From Aquabacterium sp. (lineage in GTDB: Bacteria > Pseudomonadota > Gammaproteobacteria > Burkholderiales > Burkholderiaceae_C), in contig JAURXM010000131.1 of the NCBI GenBank assembly GCA_030654395.1, positions 124,001 through 188,000 of the forward strand: a stretch of 64,000 bases of DNA. Direction: 5' to 3'. Shown piece by piece: positions 34,915 through 43,223 of this stretch. How positions within the stretch are numbered: position 1 is the first letter of the stretch; every line of letters starts with the position of its first letter. Under the pieces are notes generated by a model. The model saw only the letters and a program-made list of their open reading frames with translations. It had not been told where the DNA came from and did not search any database. Made by a program: the position numbers and the translations under genes.

Positions 34915-36036
34915 ATGAGCTCAGTCCATACCATTTCGTACGACTACGACCGTCAGGATGCATCCGGCGCCACATGTACAGCCCATGCCTGGGCCAAAGT
35001 CCCCGCCGCGTTGACAGCTGAGGTCAAAGCAGACATCAAAGCGCGCATCAAGGTCTTGCTCAAAGCGCGCAACGCAGTGCTGGTAGCGCATTACTACGTC
35101 GATGGCGACCTGCAGGATCTGGCTCACGAGAGCGGCGGCTGCGTTTCGGACTCGCTCGAGATGGCACGTTTCGGGCGTGACCACACGGCGCAAACGCTGA
35201 TCGTGGCGGGCGTCAAGTTCATGGGTGAGTCAGCCAAAATCCTGAGCCCTGAAAAGCGCGTTTTGATGCCGGATTTGGACGCGACCTGCTCACTCGATTT
35301 GGGTTGTGCTGCGGATGACTTTGCCAAGTTCTGCGATGCCCACCCAGACCGCAAGGTCGTGGTCTATGCCAACACCAGCGCAGCGGTCAAGGCCCGTGCT
35401 GATTGGATGGTGACAAGTTCATGCGCCTTGTCCATCGTGAACCATCTGAAGGCCCAAGGCGAGAAGATCTTGTGGGCGCCAGACCGTCACCTAGGCCGCT
35501 ATATCGAGAAGCAGACAGGCGCTGACATGCTGATGTGGAACGGCGCCTGCATCGTGCACGACGAGTTCAAGGGACTAGAGCTGGATCTGCTTAAAAAAGA
35601 TCACCCCAAAGCCTTGGTCTTGGTGCACCCTGAGTCACCAGAGAGTGTGGTCGATCAGGCCGATGTGGTTGGGTCCACCTCGCAACTGCTGAAGGCTGTG
35701 ATCGAATCTGATGCGCCTGAGTTCATCGTGGCCACGGACAACGGCATCTTGCACCGCATGCGCCAACTGGCCCCCAATAAGGTGTTGATTGAGGCGCCGA
35801 CAGCAGGCAACAGCGCTACGTGCAAGAGCTGCGCCCATTGCCCGTGGATGGCCATGAATGGCCTACAAGGTGTGCTCGATTGCCTTGAACAAGGCTGGGG
35901 CGAAATCACTGTGGATGAGCCCACACGCATCAAAGCCAAAGACTGCATTGACCGCATGCTGGATTTTGTTGCTGCCAACCCATCTGCCATCACCAAAGCT
36001 GCACAGGGATTCACACCCCACATCGGTGCGGCCTGA
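34915..36036 (+). CDS. nadA: quinolinate synthase
   Basis: A 373-residue [4Fe-4S] enzyme that condenses iminoaspartate with dihydroxyacetone phosphate to quinolinate in de novo NAD synthesis. Motifs seen: [46 protein letters not shown], and cluster cysteines in [17 protein letters not shown] and [16 protein letters not shown]. The ATG at 34915 is preferred to the upstream GTG 34867 inside the PAP2 gene. It is 50 bases from nadC; nadB, whose product makes its substrate, is 10.7 kb further on. Confidence 0.95.
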   Translation: MSSVHTISYDYDRQDASGATCTAHAWAKVPAALTAEVKADIKARIKVLLKARNAVLVAHYYVDGDLQDLAHESGGCVSDSLEMARFGRDHTAQTLIVAGVKFMGESAKILSPEKRVLMPDLDATCSLDLGCAADDFAKFCDAHPDRKVVVYANTSAAVKARADWMVTSSCALSIVNHLKAQGEKILWAPDRHLGRYIEKQTGADMLMWNGACIVHDEFKGLELDLLKKDHPKALVLVHPESPESVVDQADVVGSTSQLLKAVIESDAPEFIVATDNGILHRMRQLAPNKVLIEAPTAGNSATCKSCAHCPWMAMNGLQGVLDCLEQGWGEITVDEPTRIKAKDCIDRMLDFVAANPSAITKAAQGFTPHIGAA

Positions 36037-36085
36037 CCGCCCTGCCTCCCCATTTCCAGCACCAACCAGTGACCGCACTTTGATC

Positions 36086-36994
36086 ATGTTCGACCACAAC
36101 GAGACCTTGCAAGAAGCCCTTGAGCGCAATGTGCGCGATGCCCTGTTTGAGGACGTGGGCGTGTGCGACTGGACCGCCCAACTGGTGCCAGCAGGCCAAC
36201 GCGTCAAGGCGCGGCTGCTGGTGCGCGAAGAAGCTGTGCTGTGTGGGCGTGACTGGTTCGAGGCTTGCTTGCTTAAACTGGACCCTGCTGCTTCCATCAC
36301 ATGGGCCTATGCGGAAGGCGCATTGATGGCGCCGAACTCTGAGGTTTGCTTAATTTTGGCCGATGCACGTGCGCTGTTGACGGCAGAGCGTCCAGGCATC
36401 AACTTCGTGCAGACCTTGTCAGCCGTGGCCACCCTCACCCACCGTCACATGGCGGCCATGGCCGGCGCATCACCTAACCCACGTGGTTGCGTGGTGCTGG
36501 ACACACGCAAGACCTTACCCGGGCTGCGTTTGGCCCAGAAGTACGCGGTGCGCGTGGGCGGCGGAGCCAACCAGCGTCTGGCTTTGTATGACGGCATCCT
36601 GATCAAAGAAAACCACATTACCGCAGCTGGCAGTGTCACGGGTGCGGTGCACAAGGCCCAAGCCTTGGTGGCCGCGCAGCCCTCGCCACAACGTGAGCAG
36701 ATCACCATTCAAGTTGAGGTTGAAAACTTGGCCGAGTTGCGCGAAGCCTTGGCCGCAGGCGCCCTCAGCGTCTTGCTGGATAACTTCAACTATGACCAAA
36801 TGCGCGAAGCCGTTGGCATCAACCAAGACATGACGCAAGGGCGTGCGTTGCTGGAGGTATCAGGGGGCGTGACGCTGGATCAGTTGCGTGACATCGCCGC
36901 CACCGGTGTAGACCGCATATCCATTGGCAAACTGACCAAAGATGTCAAAGCGGTGGACTTCTCGTTGCGTGTGCTTGAGCGTGTGCTTGCATAG
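36086..36994 (+). CDS. nadC: nicotinate-nucleotide pyrophosphorylase (carboxylating)
   Basis: A 302-residue quinolinate phosphoribosyltransferase giving nicotinate mononucleotide. Seen are LSAVATLTHRHM, VLDTRKTLPGLRLAQKYAVRVGG (the phosphoribosyl-site basic residues, split by motif), ILIKENHI, IQVEVENLAEL, VLLDNF and EVSGGVTLDQLRDIA with GVDRISIGKLT. The frame is open far upstream into nadA, but family comparison sets the start at ATG 36086. Operon with nadA is likely. Confidence 0.95.
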   Translation: MFDHNETLQEALERNVRDALFEDVGVCDWTAQLVPAGQRVKARLLVREEAVLCGRDWFEACLLKLDPAASITWAYAEGALMAPNSEVCLILADARALLTAERPGINFVQTLSAVATLTHRHMAAMAGASPNPRGCVVLDTRKTLPGLRLAQKYAVRVGGGANQRLALYDGILIKENHITAAGSVTGAVHKAQALVAAQPSPQREQITIQVEVENLAELREALAAGALSVLLDNFNYDQMREAVGINQDMTQGRALLEVSGGVTLDQLRDIAATGVDRISIGKLTKDVKAVDFSLRVLERVLA

Positions 36995-37145
36995 GCACAT
37001 CAGGTGCTTGATTGAGCGACCAAGGCTTCAATCTCACCGCGAATCGTGCTGGCTGAGGTGGAATTGGGCGTGAAATGGGGCTTGTTTTCTGCCTCACACC
37101 CACCCTGCGAACGCGTCACACTGCGGTGTCCACCAAGGATTTGCC

Positions 37146-37430
37146 ATGCCTGCCGATTTCACGACTTTGCATAACTACTATGAACGCCATGTTGTGGCGC
37201 TGGTCATGGACATGGCGCACATGTATCCCTTGCTAGAAGAGGATCACCACCCCGACGTTGCCTGTGTGGCACTGAACCGGCTGCCACCGCGCTATATCCG
37301 TCATCAGGTGGACTTGGCTTTTCACATGACCACGCAAGAACGCAAGGACAGCGAGAAGCTGCTCCGTGAGACCGTCGCGTTTGCGTTTGAGTTTGTACAA
37401 GCACGCTACGCCATGCGGGCGCGGCGCTGA
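37146..37430 (+). CDS. ComFB-family late competence protein
   Basis: A 94-residue protein of the ComFB family: an N-terminal NYYERHVVALVMDMA helix and the hallmark DVACVALNRLPPRYIRHQVDLAF. Members are small helical proteins found beside competence genes in Bacillus and as cyclic di-nucleotide-related proteins in cyanobacteria; the function in betaproteobacteria is not settled. ATG 37146 follows CAAGGA. It is transcribed toward the exporter/PHA operon, with one base between the two stop codons. TfoX at 22 kb is the only other competence-related gene in the window. Confidence 0.78.
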   Translation: MPADFTTLHNYYERHVVALVMDMAHMYPLLEEDHHPDVACVALNRLPPRYIRHQVDLAFHMTTQERKDSEKLLRETVAFAFEFVQARYAMRARR

Positions 37431-37431
37431 C

Positions 37432-38904
37432 TCAATTGGGCGTCCACCCACCACCGATGGCTTTGTAGAGCAGCACCGTGGTCAAAGCACGCGCTGCCTG
37501 CGCCTGGATCAGATCGTCCTCACGCTGAAGGGCAGCCAGACGTGCCTCTAGCACGGGCTGCAGCAGCCCATTGCCTTCCTCAAACAGTTGCTCGGCGTGA
37601 CGGGCCCCATCAAAGGATGTTCGCCATGCCGTCGTCAATTGACTGGCGCGTTGATCCAATGCGCGGCGTGCGCTGTAGGCGTTTTCAACATCCTCCAAAG
37701 CGGTCAGTACGGCCTGCTCGTATTGCGCAATCGCGCCCTCTAGACGGGCGTCGCTGGCCTTGATATGGGCCTGAATGCGACCGCCCTCAAAAATCGGCAA
37801 CTTGACTCCCGCCCCCCAACTGGTGAAGCTGCTGCCAACCGAGGGTAGATGGCCTATCTCTAGGTGGCCGTCGTTGGACAAAAAGCCCAGATAGAACTTC
37901 GGGAGGACATCCGCTTTGGCACTACCCAACCGAGCCGCCAACGCACGAACCTGCTTTGCGCTGGCGAGCACGTCGGGACGGCGCTCAAGCACATCGCTGG
38001 GGACGACACCTGGTAAGCGGTCAGGGATCACACTGGCGTCAGCCGGCGCCAGGGCTGTGGGCGCAGGCAAGGCCTTGAGTGCTTCGGGCTGTTGACCGGT
38101 CAACACAGCAAGGCGACGTAAGCGTGCGCTCAATAGGCTTTGCAGCGGGGCGCTCATGGCGCTCAGTGACTCGACACCAGCGCGTGCGCGGTCGATGTCA
38201 AAGCGCGTGGCCTGTCCAGCATCAAAACGCCCCAGTGCATACCGCTGCAGGCGTTTTGCCGTGTTGATGCTGCGCACCAACACGTCCATGCGACGCTCTA
38301 GGCTGCGCGCCTCAATGTAGTTGTTGGCAATATCCCCAGAAACGATCATCTGAGCGCCATGCAACTTATCTTCATAGGCCAGTGCGGCTTGGCGTGCGGC
38401 TTCAGCATCACTGCGGCGTGAGCCAAAAATATCGACCTCCCACGCCGCCGCAAAACCACTGCCGTTGAAGGAGCTGATCGGCACGTTGATGGGAGGCAGG
38501 GTCACCGGCAGCGGCACGGGCGATGCAGGCAGACTGACGTCGTTGGTTCTTTGGCGACCTGTCCCGCCGTACGCCATCAAAGTCGGGTACAGGGCTGATT
38601 CTGCTTGTGTGATCACGGTGCGTGCTTCTTTCACGCGAGCGACCGCCATTCGGATGTCTGCATTCGCGGCCAGCCCTTTGTCAATCAAATCGATCAAGGT
38701 CGGGTCGGCAATACCATGCCACCATGTGGCGATGTCTGTGGCGCTGTCAGCGGCCATGGCGCTATCGGCAGCAGGGACCTGATCAAACGTGGCTGGCGGC
38801 TGCACATGCGTGGGCGCATCAACCTCGATGGTCGTGCAGGCCAGCAAGGATAGGCTCAAGCCCGCAGCCAAGCTGTAGGCACGAAGGTTGGGCAATCGGT
38901 TCAT
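37432..38904 (-). CDS. NodT/OprM-type outer membrane efflux lipoprotein
   Basis: A 490-residue TolC-like outer membrane factor of the RND-associated NodT family. The lipobox SLLAC gives an acylated C23, followed by DAPTHVQPPATF. The two duplicated OEP halves are seen around DIRMAVARVKEARTVITQAESALYP with FAAAWEVDIFGSRR, and GVKLPIFEGGRIQAHIKASDA. It is the last gene of the seven-gene operon, 10 bases after the hydratase/Pta gene, and completes a tripartite exporter with the HlyD, RbbA-like and YhhJ-like proteins. ATG 38904 is used because it places the lipobox correctly; 38946 would not. Confidence 0.9.
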   Translation of the reverse strand: MNRLPNLRAYSLAAGLSLSLLACTTIEVDAPTHVQPPATFDQVPAADSAMAADSATDIATWWHGIADPTLIDLIDKGLAANADIRMAVARVKEARTVITQAESALYPTLMAYGGTGRQRTNDVSLPASPVPLPVTLPPINVPISSFNGSGFAAAWEVDIFGSRRSDAEAARQAALAYEDKLHGAQMIVSGDIANNYIEARSLERRMDVLVRSINTAKRLQRYALGRFDAGQATRFDIDRARAGVESLSAMSAPLQSLLSARLRRLAVLTGQQPEALKALPAPTALAPADASVIPDRLPGVVPSDVLERRPDVLASAKQVRALAARLGSAKADVLPKFYLGFLSNDGHLEIGHLPSVGSSFTSWGAGVKLPIFEGGRIQAHIKASDARLEGAIAQYEQAVLTALEDVENAYSARRALDQRASQLTTAWRTSFDGARHAEQLFEEGNGLLQPVLEARLAALQREDDLIQAQAARALTTVLLYKAIGGGWTPN

Positions 38905-38914
38905 GATGGCGTCG

Positions 38915-40324
38915 TCAAACAGGGGTGAGTTGGCCTTGTGCTGCACTCAGCACCACAGCCAAGGCGGCACTGGCCATGCGGGTGCGTGGGCTGTCGCCCG
39001 AATCCGTGAGGATCACAGGCACCTGTGTGCCCAATACGATGCTGGCCACATCGGCGCCCGCCAAGAAGGTCAGTTGTTTGACCAGCATGTCGCCCGTTTC
39101 CAGGTTGGGCACGACCAACACATTGGCTTGACCCGCCACGGGTGATTCCGGGTATTTGAGCTTGGCCACCGCTGGGTTGATGGCCGCATCAAAAGGCAGT
39201 GGGCCATCGACGATGCCACCAGATAGCTGATGACGCTGCAGCATTTTGTCCAGCGCAGCCGCGTCGGTAGATGAACTCAGCGCACTTGTGATGGCCGCTG
39301 CGGCCGACAAAATGGCCACACGTGGTGGCTCAAAACCCAGCACGCGAGCCAAGTCAATGGCGTTTTGCACGATGTCACGCTTGTCTTCCAGCGTGGGCAG
39401 CACGTTGATGGCCGCATCGGTGATGATAAATGGATGCGGGTAATCCGGCACATCGACCACGTAGGCATGACTGACGCGTCGGCGTGTGCGCAGGCCAGTG
39501 CCATGTGCCATCACCGCGTGCAGCAGATCGACCGCCTCCAGATGGCCTTGCATGAGCGCGGCGACGCTACCCTGACGAGCCAAGGTGATGGCCTGATGAA
39601 CAGCGGCGGCCGGTGTGTCGGCCTCCACCCAATCGCATGTAGATAAATCCAGTTGGTGGCTTTGTGCCAGTGCTTCAATGTTGGCACGACGCCCAAGCAG
39701 CACCGGCCGGATCAGTCCGGCATGTGCCGCTTCAAGCGCCGTGATCAGACTGCTGACATCTTCAGGGAAGATCACGGCACAAGATATGGCTGGGTGCTGG
39801 GCAGCCAGCGCAATCAGTTGGGCAAAACGTTCATGACGATGCAGATGCAACTCTGGTAGTGCCGTGGCTGCTCGCCTCACTTTGAGCGTGGGGGCCATGA
39901 CCTCGGCCTCCCCTGTGATCACCGGCTTGCCCAATTGGTTGGTGCACAAGCAGTCAAGCAGTACCATGTTTTTGTCGCGCTTTTCCTTGACAACGACCGT
40001 GACCGTGATGACATCACCCAAGCCGACTGGCCGTACAAAACGCAGTTGTTGCCCCACATAAATGGTGCCCGGACCGGGCAAGCGTGTACCCAGAACGGTC
40101 GAAATCAAGGTGCCGCCCCACATGCCATGGGCAATGACCTTGTGAAACGGCGTGTCGCGTGCGTAGGCCTCATCCAGATGGGCTGGGTTCACGTCGCCAC
40201 TGAGGATGGCAAACAGTTCAATGTCGGCCTTGGTCAGGGTGCGCGTCAACGAGGCACTGTCGCCCACGGTGAGCTCATCGTAGCAACGGTTTTCCAGCAT
40301 GGCCGGTTGAGCTAAAGGACTCAT
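38915..40324 (-). CDS. bifunctional enoyl-CoA hydratase / phosphate acetyltransferase
   Basis: A 469-residue two-domain enzyme. Residues 1-135 are a MaoC-type (R)-hydratase with the hot-dog active site FAILSGDVNPAHLDEAYA and FHKVIAHGMWGG (Asp and His dyad). Residues about 160-469 are a Pta/Ptb-type acyltransferase (FIITDAAINVLPTLEDK, GPLPFDAAINPAVAKLKYPES, NVLVVPNLETGDMLVKQL). It could make (R)-3-hydroxyacyl-CoA for a PHA synthase and exchange acyl groups between CoA and phosphate. This fusion is commonly found beside the PhaC-type protein encoded 10 bases upstream, usually with acetate kinase and FabI, which are absent here. ATG 40324 is preferred; 40351 is inside phaC. Confidence 0.88.
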   Translation of the reverse strand: MSPLAQPAMLENRCYDELTVGDSASLTRTLTKADIELFAILSGDVNPAHLDEAYARDTPFHKVIAHGMWGGTLISTVLGTRLPGPGTIYVGQQLRFVRPVGLGDVITVTVVVKEKRDKNMVLLDCLCTNQLGKPVITGEAEVMAPTLKVRRAATALPELHLHRHERFAQLIALAAQHPAISCAVIFPEDVSSLITALEAAHAGLIRPVLLGRRANIEALAQSHQLDLSTCDWVEADTPAAAVHQAITLARQGSVAALMQGHLEAVDLLHAVMAHGTGLRTRRRVSHAYVVDVPDYPHPFIITDAAINVLPTLEDKRDIVQNAIDLARVLGFEPPRVAILSAAAAITSALSSSTDAAALDKMLQRHQLSGGIVDGPLPFDAAINPAVAKLKYPESPVAGQANVLVVPNLETGDMLVKQLTFLAGADVASIVLGTQVPVILTDSGDSPRTRMASAALAVVLSAAQGQLTPV

Positions 40325-40334
40325 GGTTGTGCGT

Positions 40335-42092
40335 TCATTGCTCAAGGACATAACTACCTGGGGCATCTGGCAGCTTCTTTTTGTGGCCGGGCAGGCCCAT
40401 AGCGGGAGGCGCCACCATGGCACTGGAGCGTGTCACCAGCCAGTCTTGCCAAGCTGGCCACCACGATCCGTCTGTGTTGGGCACTGCTGTTTGCCACACT
40501 TCTGGTGCGACATAAGGCTCATTGGCTGGCCTGTGATGGATCTGAAAGTGGCGATTCGGGTGCCCCGGCTCACTGACGATACCTGCGTTATGGCCGCCAT
40601 TGGTCAGCACAAAAGTCACATCCAAGGGGACCAAGTGCAGCTTGTAGACCGATCGCCAAGGCGCAACGTGGTCACTGACTGTGCCCACCGCAAAGCAAGG
40701 CACGCGGATGTCTGTGAACCAAATGGGCGCCCCATCTACTTCGTAGCGACCACTTGCCAAGTCGTTATCTAGAAACAGCTTGTGCAGGTACTCGGAGTGC
40801 ATGCGGTAGGGCATGCGGGTGGGGTCTGCGTTCCAAGACATCATGTCATTGGGTTTGTCACGCTGACCCAACATGTAATCCTTGAGTGCGCGCGACCAGA
40901 TCAGGTCGCTGGCATGCAGCAATTTAAACGTCGCCGCCATTTGCGAGCCTTGGAGCACGCCTTGTTCGGCCATCATGGCTTCAATCAGGTTGACCTCGCT
41001 CTCGTTGATGAACAAGAGCAGTTCGCCCGCTTCCGAAAAATCACCTTGTGCGGCAAGCAATGTGATGCTGGCCAGTCGATCATCATGGTCGCGCCCCATG
41101 GTGGCCGCCACGATCTCCAGCATGGTGCCGCCTAGGCAATACCCCACGCCGTGGATCTGGCGACCGGGCATGATCGCAGACACCGTGTCCATCGCGGCCA
41201 TGACACCGTCCTTGCGGTAGGTCTCCATGCCTTTGTCGCGGTCAGCCGAGGTCGGGTTCTTCCAAGAGATCATGAACACCGTGTGGCCCTTGTCCACCAG
41301 GTACTTGACCATGGAGTTTGACGGCGACAGATCCAAGATGTAGTACTTCATGATCCAGGCCGGTACGATCAAGATGGGTTCGGCATGCACCTTGCCAGTT
41401 GACGGACTGTATTGAATCAGCTCGATCAGGTCATTGCGAAACACAACCTTGCCCGGAGTGATGGCCACGTTCTCGCCCACCTTGAAGGCGTCCACACCAG
41501 CTGGTGGCAGTTTTTGCACAATGCGCTGCAGGTCATCGAGCCAGTTGAGCGAGCCGCGAAACAAGTTGCGCCCTTGCTCTGCCTTGGTGGCATCGATCAC
41601 GTCCGGGTTGACCCAAGGCGCGTTGGCTGGCGAGAAAATATCCAGCCACTGACGCGCAGCGAAGGCGGCCACATCTTCGTGCTTGTGGTTCAGACCCGGT
41701 ACGCCGTGGGTGGCTCGATCCCAACTTCGCTCCCATATCTGGAAGCTCTGCGCATAAAGGTTGAATGGCCACTTTTGCCACGCACCAGACGCAAAGCGGG
41801 GGTCCGTGCAGCAAAGCGTCGGCGTTTGCCCAGGTTGCATCAGGTTGACTGCGGCTTGCTGCGCGTCCTCCAGCGTGCCCTTGATCACGTCAAGTTGTTT
41901 GCCCGGCGAAGTCATGAGGTGACCAAGCCAGTCTAGGTAGACCAGCGTGGACTGAATAGGCGAGATACCGCCCAGCGCCTGACCCATCGTGCCATGCACA
42001 TGACGGTCAATCTGTTGGACCAAGTCTTGCCATTTCTGTTGCGCTTGTGTCTGAATCGGTTTATTCACGGGTGAACCTTTCTCATTGGGCAT
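40335..42092 (-). CDS. class I-type polyhydroxyalkanoate synthase paralogue
   Basis: A 585-residue alpha/beta-hydrolase-fold PHA synthase. The lipase-like box GYCLGG places the nucleophile at C319; D474 (TVSDHVAPW) and H501 (NGGHNAGIV) complete the triad. N-terminal PhaC_N features (WPFNLYAQSFQIWERSW, GLNHKHEDVAAFAARQWLD) are present. The C-terminus (SWWPAWQDWL, LPDAPGSYV) marks the subgroup linked to enoyl-CoA hydratase/Pta genes rather than the main phaCAB synthase. ATG 42092 overlaps the permease stop as TGATG; GTG 42071, with AAAGG upstream, is an alternative. Its place in an ABC exporter operon is unusual. Confidence 0.88.
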   Translation of the reverse strand: MPNEKGSPVNKPIQTQAQQKWQDLVQQIDRHVHGTMGQALGGISPIQSTLVYLDWLGHLMTSPGKQLDVIKGTLEDAQQAAVNLMQPGQTPTLCCTDPRFASGAWQKWPFNLYAQSFQIWERSWDRATHGVPGLNHKHEDVAAFAARQWLDIFSPANAPWVNPDVIDATKAEQGRNLFRGSLNWLDDLQRIVQKLPPAGVDAFKVGENVAITPGKVVFRNDLIELIQYSPSTGKVHAEPILIVPAWIMKYYILDLSPSNSMVKYLVDKGHTVFMISWKNPTSADRDKGMETYRKDGVMAAMDTVSAIMPGRQIHGVGYCLGGTMLEIVAATMGRDHDDRLASITLLAAQGDFSEAGELLLFINESEVNLIEAMMAEQGVLQGSQMAATFKLLHASDLIWSRALKDYMLGQRDKPNDMMSWNADPTRMPYRMHSEYLHKLFLDNDLASGRYEVDGAPIWFTDIRVPCFAVGTVSDHVAPWRSVYKLHLVPLDVTFVLTNGGHNAGIVSEPGHPNRHFQIHHRPANEPYVAPEVWQTAVPNTDGSWWPAWQDWLVTRSSAMVAPPAMGLPGHKKKLPDAPGSYVLEQ

Positions 42093-43219
42093 CAGCCTTG
42101 TCGGGCCAGCATGGATCGAAATCTTGTCAGGGCGATGACAAGAAAGCACACCCCGGTGGCAGCAACAGCCAGCAACTGGGGCCACACAATATCCAAGCCC
42201 GCCCCTCGGTATAGCACTGACTGTGTCAATTTAACGAACTGCGTGGTTGGCGACACCTGCACGATGGTCTGGATCCATTGCGGCATGCTCTCAACGGGCG
42301 TGGCCGCACCTGATAGCAAATACAGCACCACATACACAGGCGCTGCCAGCAGCCCAAACTGCGGCATAGACGATGCCGCCGTGGCCAGCAAGATACCCAA
42401 GGCCGTGACCGCAAACAAGTACAAGGACGTGCCCAACAAAAACAGCCCGACCGAGCCTGCCAAGGGCACCTGCAGCCACAAGTGCACCACGAGCCACAGC
42501 GACAACATCACAGCCAACAAAATCACGCCGCCATTGGCGAGGATCTTCGCCATGGCAATTTCACTTGGGCGCACCGGCATGACCAACAAGTGCTCAATGG
42601 TGCCGTGCTCACGCTCTCGTATCACCGCCGCACCGACAAGGATGATGGCCAGCACGGTCACATTGATCACGATCTGCATGACCGAGGTGAACCAATGTGA
42701 TTGGTTGTTTGGGTTGAACAAAAAATGGATCACAGGCTGTGCCGGCAACAAGGATTCGATGCTTTTTTGATGGAAAAAATCGAGCAACTCTTTGAGAAAT
42801 ATCTGATTAAGGTAGACCACACCGAGCCCTGCTTGGGTCATCGCCGTGGCATCGACCGTAACCTGTATCGCAGGGGTACGTCCACCCAAAACATCCGCCT
42901 CAAAGCGAGGCGGGATGTCAATCACGAAGATCACGTCGCTGCGGTCTAAGGCCGGGCCAGCCTCTTGCTGCGTGATGTCTACTGGCGCCTTGAAGTATGG
43001 TGCACGGATGGCGTCTCGCAGCCGGCGGGACAAGGCCGAGTGATCACCATCAATGATGGCCACAGAGGCATTGGCCACCTCGGCTTTCACACCCTTGGCC
43101 GTGCTGTAGATGGCGATCGTGAAGGCAAAAAAGATCAGCGCCATCAAGGGCGCGTCGCCAAACAGGCTGCGCAACTCTTTCATGGCCAAGCGCGACACAT
43201 TGCGTATCCATTGCCACAT
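42092..43219 (-). CDS. ABC-2 type exporter permease, YhhJ-like
   Basis: A 375-residue ABC-2 permease with one N-terminal membrane segment (MALIFFAFTIAIYSTAKG), a large periplasmic domain of about 130 residues and five to six C-terminal helices. The cytoplasmic motif VIREREHGTIEHLLVMPVRPSEI is the family's signature. E. coli YhhJ (about 374 residues) is the length match, and as there it follows an RbbA-like gene, four bases away. It pairs with the permease part of RbbA to form the transport channel. The stop overlaps the PHA synthase start by one base, implying translational coupling. Confidence 0.9.
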   Translation of the reverse strand: MWQWIRNVSRLAMKELRSLFGDAPLMALIFFAFTIAIYSTAKGVKAEVANASVAIIDGDHSALSRRLRDAIRAPYFKAPVDITQQEAGPALDRSDVIFVIDIPPRFEADVLGGRTPAIQVTVDATAMTQAGLGVVYLNQIFLKELLDFFHQKSIESLLPAQPVIHFLFNPNNQSHWFTSVMQIVINVTVLAIILVGAAVIREREHGTIEHLLVMPVRPSEIAMAKILANGGVILLAVMLSLWLVVHLWLQVPLAGSVGLFLLGTSLYLFAVTALGILLATAASSMPQFGLLAAPVYVVLYLLSGAATPVESMPQWIQTIVQVSPTTQFVKLTQSVLYRGAGLDIVWPQLLAVAATGVCFLVIALTRFRSMLARQG

Positions 43220-43223
43220 GACG

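Noticed and set aside
41412..41936. 174-codon plus-strand open frame inside the PHA synthase gene
   Set aside because: It is antisense to a gene with a complete catalytic triad; long antisense frames are common in this codon usage.
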